Shown: one piece after another, positions 32,197 through 40,083 of the stretch
Numbering within the stretch: position 1 is the first letter of the stretch
Layout: each line of letters opens with the position of its first letter
Assembly: GCA_038106885.1 (NCBI GenBank)
Contig: JAYNFX010000008.1
Coordinates: forward strand, 1 to 41,357
Length of the DNA: 41,357 nucleotides
DNA from: UBA3537 sp038106885
GTDB taxonomy: Bacteria; Bacteroidota; Bacteroidia; Flavobacteriales; Flavobacteriaceae
Reading direction: 5' to 3'
The notes under the pieces: generated by a model
The model's input: the letters and a program-made list of their open reading frames with translations, nothing else
The model's database searches: none
Told to the model about the DNA's origin: nothing
Position numbers and translations under genes: made by a program

Positions 32197-33507
32197 TTAT
32201 CCTCCAAAATCATCAAATCTGATGTGTTCATCAGGAATACCAAAATCTTCTCCCATCTTTTGTACAGCTTTATTCATTAAAGGAGGTCCACAGAAATACA
32301 ATTCAATATCTTCTGGAGCTTCATGATTATTTAAATAATTATCTATCACGCAATTATGGATAAAACCAACAAAACCATCACCAGGAGAATTAATATCTTC
32401 TTTAACTTTCCAATTATCTTCTTCTAATGGTTCAGAGAGAGCTAAATAAAATTTGAAATTCGAAAAGTCCTTTTCTAATTGTTTAAAATGATCTAAATAG
32501 AAAAGTTCCCTTTTAGAACGTCCGCCATACCAATATGTAACTTTTCTTCCTGTCTTTAAAGTTTTAAATAAATGATACAAGTGAGAACGCATTGGAGCCA
32601 TTCCAGCTCCCCCACCAACATATAACATTTCAGAATCGCTTTCATTTATAAAAAATTCGCCATAAGGCCCTGAAATGGTAACCTTATCTCCTGGTTTTTG
32701 AGCAAAAATATATGAAGATGCAATACCAGGGTTTACATCCATCCATCCATTTTTAGAACGATCCCATGGTGGAGTAGCAATTCTTACATTTAACATTATC
32801 TCACGACCCTCTGCAGGATAAGAGGCCATTGAATAGGCGCGCTCAACCGTTTCAGAATTTTTCATAATTAATGGCCAAAGGCCAAATTTATCCCATTCTG
32901 TTTTAAACTTTTCTGGATCGTCGTGCTCCTCGGGGTGGGCTGTAATATCAATATCTTGATAATTAATTTCACATGGAGGAATTTCTATTTGAATGTAACC
33001 TCCAGCTTTATAGCCCATATCATCAGGGATTTCTACAACAAATTCTTTTATGAAAGAAGCAACATTGTAATTTCTAACAACTGTAGCTTCCCATTTTTTT
33101 ATACCAAAGACTTCTTCAGGAATTGTAATTTCCATATCCTGCTTCACTTTAACTTGGCATGATAATCTAGCACCACCTTGAAGTTCTTTTCGGGAAAAGT
33201 GAGGGGTTTCCGTTGGTAATGCCTCACCACCACCAGCCAAAACATGGCATTCACATTGTATACATGTTCCACCTCCTCCACATGCAGATGGTAAAAATAT
33301 TTTTTGATTACCAAGAGTTGAAAGTAATGTCCCTCCTGAAGCTACTTCTATTTCTCTCTCACCATTAATCAGAATTTTAACAGGTCCTGAAGGAGATAAT
33401 TTTTGTTTGACAAATAAAAGTAAACTAACAAGTAATAATGCTATTACTAAGAACGCTACAACTGTAGCAATTACGGTTCCGGTTGTTCCTGCAGCTAAAA
33501 TAATCAT
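32197..33507 (-). CDS. nqrF: Na+-translocating NADH:quinone reductase subunit F
   Basis: The NADH-oxidising entry subunit. One N-terminal membrane helix (about 10-33), a ferredoxin domain with [2Fe-2S] ligands Cys76, Cys82, Cys85 and Cys117 (CGGGGTCIQCEC, then LSCQVKV), the FAD-binding RAYSMASYP and GPYGEFF, and the NADH site YVGGGAGMAPMRSHL with the C-terminal ELYFCGPPLMNKAV. At 436 residues it is slightly longer than the 408-residue Vibrio subunit, and cysteine positions are offset by six from it. Last gene of the operon before the terminator; one base separates it from nqrE. Confidence 0.98.
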   Translation of the reverse strand: MIILAAGTTGTVIATVVAFLVIALLLVSLLLFVKQKLSPSGPVKILINGEREIEVASGGTLLSTLGNQKIFLPSACGGGGTCIQCECHVLAGGGEALPTETPHFSRKELQGGARLSCQVKVKQDMEITIPEEVFGIKKWEATVVRNYNVASFIKEFVVEIPDDMGYKAGGYIQIEIPPCEINYQDIDITAHPEEHDDPEKFKTEWDKFGLWPLIMKNSETVERAYSMASYPAEGREIMLNVRIATPPWDRSKNGWMDVNPGIASSYIFAQKPGDKVTISGPYGEFFINESDSEMLYVGGGAGMAPMRSHLYHLFKTLKTGRKVTYWYGGRSKRELFYLDHFKQLEKDFSNFKFYLALSEPLEEDNWKVKEDINSPGDGFVGFIHNCVIDNYLNNHEAPEDIELYFCGPPLMNKAVQKMGEDFGIPDEHIRFDDFGG

Positions 33508-33508
33508 G

Positions 33509-34237
33509 TTAATTTTTATTATTAGTATTGATTACAATTTCCTCTTTGTCTTTTATCTTTATAGTCTTAACAGACTCAATATCAACTGTTTTGGATTCAT
33601 CACTAGGAGCATCGTCTCCCCCTGTCAGCATGCCTCCAAAACTCAAAAATCCAATACCCATTAAACCAGTTACAATAAATGTAATTCCAAGTCCTCGCAA
33701 TGGACCAGGAACGTTCGAATATCTAATTTTTTCTCTAATTGCAGCAATTGCCAAAATTGCCAAAAACCAACCAATCCCAGATGAAACTCCATAATTCACA
33801 GCTAAGCCAAATGTTTCAATTTCACGAGACTGCATAAATAATGAGCCCCCAAGAATCGCACAATTTACAGCAATTAACGGCAAAAATATACCTAAAGAAT
33901 TGTATAGAGATGGAGAGAATTTCTCAACAATTATTTCAACCAGCTGTACCATAGTTGCAATAGTTGCAATGAACATTATAAAAGATAAAAAACCTAAATC
34001 GTAGTCGATGAACTCTTCTCCTAACCAAGCTAAAGCTCCAGGTTGTAATAAATACTGATCTAGTAACCAATTAAGAGGAACAGTAATTGCAAGTACAAAA
34101 ATAACTGCTGCACCTAAACCAACAGCTGTTGCTACTTTTTTAGATACAGCTAAATATGAGCACATGCCTAAAAAGACAGCAAAAACCATGTTATCTATAA
34201 AAATTGACTTAAAAAATAATTCAATGTGTTCAATCAT
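33509..34237 (-). CDS. nqrE: Na+-translocating NADH:quinone reductase subunit E
   Basis: Six-helix membrane subunit related to NqrD; the two form the Na+ path and share an intramembrane iron-sulfur centre. The cluster cysteines are Cys26 (GMCSYLAVS) and Cys126 (AVNCAILGG). The 242-residue protein has about 40 extra residues at its C-terminus compared with the roughly 198-residue Vibrio subunit: an acidic/basic hydrophilic tail after SFGGMLTGG (residues about 205-242). Translation stops one base before nqrF. Confidence 0.96.
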   Translation of the reverse strand: MIEHIELFFKSIFIDNMVFAVFLGMCSYLAVSKKVATAVGLGAAVIFVLAITVPLNWLLDQYLLQPGALAWLGEEFIDYDLGFLSFIMFIATIATMVQLVEIIVEKFSPSLYNSLGIFLPLIAVNCAILGGSLFMQSREIETFGLAVNYGVSSGIGWFLAILAIAAIREKIRYSNVPGPLRGLGITFIVTGLMGIGFLSFGGMLTGGDDAPSDESKTVDIESVKTIKIKDKEEIVINTNNKN

Positions 34238-34254
34238 TTTCTTTATTTTAGTTA

Positions 34255-34899
34255 TTAATCCTCAATTAATGATTTATTTCTACTTCTCTGTACCCAAATA
34301 ATAAGACCAACAATAATAAGAGCCATTGGTGGCATCAACATAAATCCATTATTTTCATAGCCAGTTGAATAAAGACCAGTTTTTTCAATAGGATCTCCCA
34401 AAACAGGAACCCCAAATAGTGTGCCCGAACCTAACAACTCTCTGAAAAATCCAACAATTAAAAGAATAACTGCATATCCGAATGCATTTCCGATACCATC
34501 AAGAAAAGCCCTCCACGGGCCATTACCTAGAGCAAAAGCTTCAAATCGACCCATTATAATACAGTTTGTTATTATCAAACCAACAAAAACTGATAATGTT
34601 TTACTTAACTCATATGCAAAAGCTTTTAAAACTTGATCAACTATAATTACAAGTGATGCAACTACTATTAGCTGAACAATAATTCTAATTTTTGATGGAA
34701 TAATATTTCTAATGAGTGAAATTACTACGTTTCCTATACCCAAGACAAATAATACGGCAATACCCATAACTAAAGATGCTTTTAGCTCAGCAGTAATTGC
34801 CAGTGCAGAGCAAATACCTAATACTTGGATTGTGATTGGATTGTTGTCTGCTAATGGATCAGTAATTAACCTGGCATCCTTTTTTGAAATAATACTCAT
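34255..34899 (-). CDS. nqrD: Na+-translocating NADH:quinone reductase subunit D
   Basis: Six-helix membrane subunit paired with NqrE. Iron-sulfur cysteines are Cys30 (VLGICSALA) and Cys113 (ITNCIIMGRFEAFA), as in the Vibrio subunit with a one-residue shift. Standard length (214). It is 17 bases before nqrE, the largest gap in the operon, and one base after nqrC. Confidence 0.97.
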   Translation of the reverse strand: MSIISKKDARLITDPLADNNPITIQVLGICSALAITAELKASLVMGIAVLFVLGIGNVVISLIRNIIPSKIRIIVQLIVVASLVIIVDQVLKAFAYELSKTLSVFVGLIITNCIIMGRFEAFALGNGPWRAFLDGIGNAFGYAVILLIVGFFRELLGSGTLFGVPVLGDPIEKTGLYSTGYENNGFMLMPPMALIIVGLIIWVQRSRNKSLIED

Positions 34900-34900
34900 A

Positions 34901-35659
34901 TTAGTTGACTTGGTTTTTTAAATTCTTGAAAAATGGAAGATATAATTTTAAATCTGATTTTATCATAGCAGATACTCCATCACCCGTAATAGTTGCCCCT
35001 GCAAGAGCATCAACTTCATAATCATCTTTATCAAGATTTTTTGGATCATTGTTCCCTTTTGCAACTGTAATTCCCTTAAATTCTCCTGATTCAGTCAATA
35101 ATTTTTCACCATAAAAATCATCCATAAAATAGCGCTGTTTTATGTTGGCACCTAAACCGGGAGTTTCTCCTTTATGATCAAAGTATGCACCTTTAACAAC
35201 CATATTTTCGTCCATAGCAATATATCCCCATATAGCGTCCCATAAACCTTTGCCACGAATTGGAGCTATGTAAAAAGTCTCACCTTCTTTTTCTCCTACA
35301 AATAGTGGAAGATTTCTAACCTGACCATTTTTGGCTTTTGCCTGTTCTTTTTTAATATCTATAAGGTAGGCTTCATTGTCTTCTATTGAACCGCCAAGTG
35401 CGTCAACTATTAGTTGTTTCGATATATACTTTGAAAATTCTGAAGCAGCCTTATCTGTACTTACAAAAACAATATCATTATCGCCATTTTCATTTATTCC
35501 CATTGCGTACAATATATTTTGCTGTTTCTCCATACGCTCGTTTTCCTTTATATTTGGTTTTAAAGACGAAGCTGTAAAAGCTAGCAACGATCCAACTACA
35601 ATAACCATCCCGACAGCAAAGAGAATTGTATATTTATTACTTTCTGTATTTGTGCTCAT
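34901..35659 (-). CDS. nqrC: Na+-translocating NADH:quinone reductase subunit C
   Basis: Periplasmic flavin subunit anchored by one N-terminal helix (about 10-33). FMN is expected on Thr225 in VDALAGATITGDGV, the same residue number as the Vibrio NqrC threonine. The ApbE recognition motif is usually (S/T)GAT; here the first residue is Ala (AGAT). The fold is also visible in GETPGLGANIKQRYF, the flavin-binding FMN_bind core. At 252 residues it is normal length. One base separates it from nqrB and nqrD on either side. Confidence 0.97.
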   Translation of the reverse strand: MSTNTESNKYTILFAVGMVIVVGSLLAFTASSLKPNIKENERMEKQQNILYAMGINENGDNDIVFVSTDKAASEFSKYISKQLIVDALGGSIEDNEAYLIDIKKEQAKAKNGQVRNLPLFVGEKEGETFYIAPIRGKGLWDAIWGYIAMDENMVVKGAYFDHKGETPGLGANIKQRYFMDDFYGEKLLTESGEFKGITVAKGNNDPKNLDKDDYEVDALAGATITGDGVSAMIKSDLKLYLPFFKNLKNQVN

Positions 35660-35660
35660 T

Positions 35661-36866
35661 TTATGTAGTTTTAACTTTTAAACGTTTCATTCTCTTCTTT
35701 ACATTACCTTGAACAACATAATGATCAATTGTTGGTGCAAAAACATTCATTAACAATATTGCTAGAAATACTCCTTCTGGATAAGCAGGGTTAAATACAC
35801 GAATCATGATTGATATAAAACCAATAAGAAATCCATATATCCATTTACCTTTATTTGTTTGTGATGCAGTAACTGGATCAGTAGCCATGTAAACTGCTCC
35901 AAAAAGAATACTTCCAATTATTAAATGTTGCCAGAATGGAACACTCATTAATCCATAAAATTTACTTGTTTGATTAATTAAGCCTAAATCAACTACGGAA
36001 TTGAAGATTAACCCCATTACCAAGGCACCAATTAATGTACTTAAAATAATTCTCCAACTGCCAACTTTAGTAAAGATTAAGAATAATGCACCAAGTATAA
36101 TCAAAATTTTAGAAGTCTCACCTATTGAACCTGGAATTAATCCAAAAAACATATCAGCGTAACTGTAAACAACGTCTTGACTTTGTGCGTAACTACCTAG
36201 TATAGTTTCACCTGAAATAGCATCAGCAGTACCAGCACGCTCAACAGCTCCATGCACCCATACTTTATCTCCACTCATCCATGTTGGATATGCAAAAAAT
36301 AAAAATGCTCTTATTGTCAATGCAGGATTTAAAATATTCATTCCTGTACCACCAAAGACTTCTTTTCCAATAACGACACCAAATGCTACTGCTACTGCTA
36401 ACATCCATAAAGGAAGATCCACAGGAACAATCAATGGTACTAACATTCCAGTAACTAAATATCCTTCTTCAACTTCATGTCCCTTAATAACAGCAAATAT
36501 AAATTCAATTAAAAGTCCTACCCCGTAGGAAACTATCAGCAATGGAATAACTTTCCATGCGCCGACAATAAGGTTATCAATGGTCCAAAATGAATCACCT
36601 AGGAATCCGTTTGAAGCCTCTATTGTGCCAAGTGCTAAATAGTGTTGATATCCTGCATTAAACATCCCAAAAATTAAACACGGAACCATAGCCATGATAA
36701 CAGTATTCATTGTTCGTTTTAAATCATCAGCAGCTTTTATATGCGTTCCATTTTGCGTAGTTTCATTTGGTAGATAGAGAAATGTATGAATGGCATTAAA
36801 AGCAGGTGCCATTTTAGTTCCCTTATATTTTTCTTTAAGATTGTGTAAATTTGACTTGAGACCCAT
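35661..36866 (-). CDS. nqrB: Na+-translocating NADH:quinone reductase subunit B
   Basis: Large membrane subunit (401 residues, about ten helices), with riboflavin and a covalent FMN. GKEVFGGTGMNILNPALTIR (168-187) is the conserved helix pair near the flavin. The FMN site appears to be Thr221 in DAISGETILG (215-224), where the usual motif has Ala before the threonine (SGAT); here it is Glu. The N-terminus (MAPAFNAIHTFLYLPNETT) is that of NqrB. Two bases after nqrA and one base before nqrC. Confidence 0.97.
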   Translation of the reverse strand: MGLKSNLHNLKEKYKGTKMAPAFNAIHTFLYLPNETTQNGTHIKAADDLKRTMNTVIMAMVPCLIFGMFNAGYQHYLALGTIEASNGFLGDSFWTIDNLIVGAWKVIPLLIVSYGVGLLIEFIFAVIKGHEVEEGYLVTGMLVPLIVPVDLPLWMLAVAVAFGVVIGKEVFGGTGMNILNPALTIRAFLFFAYPTWMSGDKVWVHGAVERAGTADAISGETILGSYAQSQDVVYSYADMFFGLIPGSIGETSKILIILGALFLIFTKVGSWRIILSTLIGALVMGLIFNSVVDLGLINQTSKFYGLMSVPFWQHLIIGSILFGAVYMATDPVTASQTNKGKWIYGFLIGFISIMIRVFNPAYPEGVFLAILLMNVFAPTIDHYVVQGNVKKRMKRLKVKTT

Positions 36867-36868
36867 AT

Positions 36869-38224
36869 TTATCCTATTTCTTTAAGCATTAAATCTAATC
36901 CTTCTCTAATTATTTTTTGGTGAGGTTGCTTAGAAACACAAACAAACTCAGTTAGTGCAAAATCTTCAGGAGCAACTTCGTACATTCCTAAGGCTTCCAT
37001 TTCATCTAAATCCTTATACATACAAGCTTTCAAAATCTGAAGAGGATATATGTCTAGAGGAAAAACTTCTTCATAAGATCCTGTCTGAACGAAAGCTCTA
37101 TGTTCACCATTGGTGTTTGTTGTTAAATCATATTTTTTATTTGGCATTAACCAAGAAAAAGTAAGTGCTCTTGAAGTTGATACTTTATTAAATATTGGTT
37201 TATTCCAACCAAAAAATTCATAATCATTCCCTTCTGGAATAACAGTAATAACGTCGCTGTAGAAATCTAAAAACCCATCAGGCTTTATTTCCTTACCAGT
37301 TAGAACATTTCCAGAAATAATTCTAGCATTTACATCCTTTTGGATACCACGATCATATATCATAGTTGACACCTCACTACCCATTCTTGTTGTTAAATAT
37401 CTTGGTTCTTGAATTTGTGAACCAACAAGAGCAATAGTTCTTTGAGCATTAAATTTCCCTGTTAATAATAACTCTCCAATAATAACTAAATCTTGTGGAT
37501 TTATGGTCCACACAGTTTCGCCCTTATTAATTGGATCGATTTTATTTATTAAAGTACCAACATTACCCGAGGGGTGAGGACCGCTAACATTATGTAAACT
37601 AATTCCTTCAAGATCTAAAAAAGGTGAATTAGAATTTTTAGAAATACCTACATGAATATTACCTTCAGTAAATTTAGAAATTGCAGTTAATGCAGCTTGT
37701 AACTCATCTTTTTTAGATTCTAGAGTAAAATTATAATCAACAGCTAGAGGAGCAGTTGCATGAGCTGAAATAAATATAGCCTTTGGTTTGTTATCAGGAT
37801 TCGCTATAATGTCGTAAGGGCGTTGCTTTATAAATGGCCAGCATCCACTGTCTAATAAATAGTTTTTTAAATCATTTACAGAACTTTCTTTAAAATCTAT
37901 TTTTTTGTTTGTTTTGTATTTGATTTTCTGATCTGCCTTAATTTTAATTTCAATTATTCGACGTTTGTCTCCCCTTGAAATTTCAATTATTTCTCCCGAA
38001 ACAGGCGATACAAATTTTATTAGATCATTGGATTTGTCAAAAAATATGGGGTCCCCTGCATTTACTTTGTCACCTAACTTGACTGTCAATTTTGGAGTTA
38101 CTCCATGAAAATCTTCTGGTCTTAAAGCATAATAATTACTTTTTATAGCAGTAGAAATTGACTTAGCTGCCATACCTACTAAACTAATGTCAAGACCTTT
38201 TTTAATTCGGATGTCGTTGGACAT
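36869..38224 (-). CDS. nqrA: Na+-translocating NADH:quinone reductase subunit A
   Basis: Peripheral cytoplasmic subunit that binds ubiquinone or menaquinone near NqrB. The 451 residues match the family. Conserved blocks are IRIKKGLDI (N-terminus), LRPEDFHGVTPKLTVKLGDK, FVSPVSGEIIEISRGDKR, and HVGISKNSNSPF with HNVSGPHPSGNVGTLI in the middle. First gene of the operon, with a two-box Bacteroidota promoter just upstream. Confidence 0.97.
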   Translation of the reverse strand: MSNDIRIKKGLDISLVGMAAKSISTAIKSNYYALRPEDFHGVTPKLTVKLGDKVNAGDPIFFDKSNDLIKFVSPVSGEIIEISRGDKRRIIEIKIKADQKIKYKTNKKIDFKESSVNDLKNYLLDSGCWPFIKQRPYDIIANPDNKPKAIFISAHATAPLAVDYNFTLESKKDELQAALTAISKFTEGNIHVGISKNSNSPFLDLEGISLHNVSGPHPSGNVGTLINKIDPINKGETVWTINPQDLVIIGELLLTGKFNAQRTIALVGSQIQEPRYLTTRMGSEVSTMIYDRGIQKDVNARIISGNVLTGKEIKPDGFLDFYSDVITVIPEGNDYEFFGWNKPIFNKVSTSRALTFSWLMPNKKYDLTTNTNGEHRAFVQTGSYEEVFPLDIYPLQILKACMYKDLDEMEALGMYEVAPEDFALTEFVCVSKQPHQKIIREGLDLMLKEIG

Positions 38225-38262
38225 AAATCTCTGGTTGTTGGAATTTAAATCTTAAAATCGTG

Positions 38263-38295
38263 CAAATTTACAAATAATACACCCATTAAACACAA
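38263..38295 (-). promoter_or_regulatory. nqrA: Promoter of the nqrABCDEF operon
   Basis: On the minus strand, TTG (38295-38293), 22 bases, then TAAATTTG (38270-38263) matches TTG-N17-23-TAnnTTTG. It is 38 bases before the nqrA ATG in the 154-base divergent gap with the DUF5103 gene. No repeat or operator-like palindrome was seen alongside it. Confidence 0.65.
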
Positions 38296-38378
38296 AATTT
38301 AAATGGATTTTTTTGTTAAAATTTTAAAATTAACAGAGCCACAATTTTTAACTATATTTACTCTCATTTTTTTTACAA

Positions 38379-39620
38379 ATGAAAAAAACTTTTTTATTTA
38401 CTTTAAACATACTAATCCCTTCTTTACTGATAGCCCAGGCAATTGAAGTTAATCCACCAAAACATGTGAAAACTATTAATTTTGGCAGATCAGATAGTTC
38501 ATATGGGTTACCAATTGTCAATTTAAATGAAAAACTGTATCTAGAATTTGATGTTCTAAATAATTTAGAAGAAGACTTTTATTACGTTATTGAACACTAC
38601 AATTATGATTGGACTCCCTCTCAATTAATGAAAACAGAATACCTTTCTGGAATGGATAATCTTAGAATTGTTGATTACATTAACTCTTTTAATACCTATC
38701 AAATTTACTCTCACTATAAACTCCAAATACCAAACTCTCAGACAAGATTAAAAGTTTCTGGAAATTACATGATCAAGATATTTGACGATTATGATGAGTT
38801 AGTATTTAGTAGAAAATTTATGGTAATGGAATCAATTGCAAATGTTGGAGTTCAAGTTAGGAGGTCAAGAAATGTTAGTCTTATTAATGAAGCTCAATCT
38901 GTAGATTTTATTATTTCCCCAAGAGGAGAAAATTTCACTAATCCAATGCAAACAATTAAAACTGTTGTGGTGCAAAATGACAATATAAAAACTGCATTAT
39001 TTAATTTAAAACCACAATATATACTTGGCAATGAATTAGTTTACAGACACTCTGACGCATCACTTTTTTGGGGAGGAAATGAGTATTTGTTTTTTGAAAA
39101 TAAAGACGTTAGAAGTGCTAATCTTGGAGTACAATACATTGATCTACAAGAATTATATCATGGCTACCTTTACACTGATATCAAAAGATATGATCAAAAA
39201 TACACCTTTAACCCTGATATAAACGGCGGATTCAAAGTAAGTGTATTAGACAGAGCTGATCCAAAAATTGAAGCTGATTATACCCATATACACTTTTCCT
39301 TATTGTCTGAAGAACTTGTAGATAAATCTGTATTTGTTTATGGAAGTTTTAATAATTTTTCAACTAATTATGAAAACAAAATGAATTACAATGATCGTAA
39401 AGGAACATACGAAATTTCTTTATTACTTAAACAAGGATTTTATAATTACAAATATGTTGTGGTTGACAAATATGGTAATCTTGAGGAAGGTCTTATAAGT
39501 GGTAATTTTGATGAAACCGAAAATAACTTCAAAGTAATGGCTTACTACAGAGATTTAGGGGCAAGATACGATAGATTAATTGGTATGGGAGAAGCAAACT
39601 CAACTGAAATGACAAATTAA
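38379..39620 (+). CDS. DUF5103 protein, type IX secretion system plug-like
   Basis: A 413-residue exported protein: signal peptide MKKTFLFTLNILIPSLLIAQ, then a beta-rich body with aromatic-rich strands (DFYYVIEHYNYDWTPSQL, YINSFNTYQIYSHYKLQIPN). This is the DUF5103 pattern; a family member is the Plug protein that closes the SprA translocon of the type IX secretion system in Flavobacterium johnsoniae. A later stretch, SVFVYGSFNNFSTNYENKMN, looks like a glycogen-binding/CBM48-like immunoglobulin fold. No other T9SS gene is in the window. The gene sits 11 bases before apaG. Confidence 0.88.
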   Translation: MKKTFLFTLNILIPSLLIAQAIEVNPPKHVKTINFGRSDSSYGLPIVNLNEKLYLEFDVLNNLEEDFYYVIEHYNYDWTPSQLMKTEYLSGMDNLRIVDYINSFNTYQIYSHYKLQIPNSQTRLKVSGNYMIKIFDDYDELVFSRKFMVMESIANVGVQVRRSRNVSLINEAQSVDFIISPRGENFTNPMQTIKTVVVQNDNIKTALFNLKPQYILGNELVYRHSDASLFWGGNEYLFFENKDVRSANLGVQYIDLQELYHGYLYTDIKRYDQKYTFNPDINGGFKVSVLDRADPKIEADYTHIHFSLLSEELVDKSVFVYGSFNNFSTNYENKMNYNDRKGTYEISLLLKQGFYNYKYVVVDKYGNLEEGLISGNFDETENNFKVMAYYRDLGARYDRLIGMGEANSTEMTN

Positions 39621-39631
39621 TAATATTTAAT

Positions 39632-40018
39632 ATGATTCAAAAAATAACTAACGGAATTAAAGTTTCTGTGCAATCTAAATTTGAAGGAAGTTATTTTGAT
39701 GGTGAAGCACTAAAATTTGCATTCAAGTATAAAATCGAAATTAAAAATAACAATCCCTATTCTGTTCAACTTATTTCAAGAACGTGGAATATCTTTGATG
39801 CTTTAAATTTTGTCGAAATTGTTGAAGGAGATGGAGTTATTGGAACTAAACCTATCATAAAACCATTTGAATCCTACTCATACAGCTCTGGATGCCTGTT
39901 GCAATCACCTATTGGATCAATGAACGGAAAGTATAAAATGATTAGTGTACCAAACGAACAAGAATTTGATGTAGAAATTCCAAATTTCAAACTTCATTCA
40001 AAATTTACTCAAAATTAA
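39632..40018 (+). CDS. apaG: ApaG-domain protein
   Basis: A 128-residue fibronectin-III-like single-domain protein of the ApaG family. Recognised from NGIKVSVQSKFEGSYFDGEA, YSVQLISRTWNIFDAL, GDGVIGTKPIIKPFESYSYS and SPIGSMNGKYKMIS. ApaG is linked genetically to Co2+/Mg2+ resistance in enterobacteria, but its molecular action is unknown. It follows the DUF5103 gene by 11 bases, a pairing common in Flavobacteriia. Confidence 0.94.
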   Translation: MIQKITNGIKVSVQSKFEGSYFDGEALKFAFKYKIEIKNNNPYSVQLISRTWNIFDALNFVEIVEGDGVIGTKPIIKPFESYSYSSGCLLQSPIGSMNGKYKMISVPNEQEFDVEIPNFKLHSKFTQN

Positions 40019-40083
40019 TAATAACACAATTATGACTAATTCAAGCATTAGTTGTAATTTTAATACCAAAACTTATTTTATTT

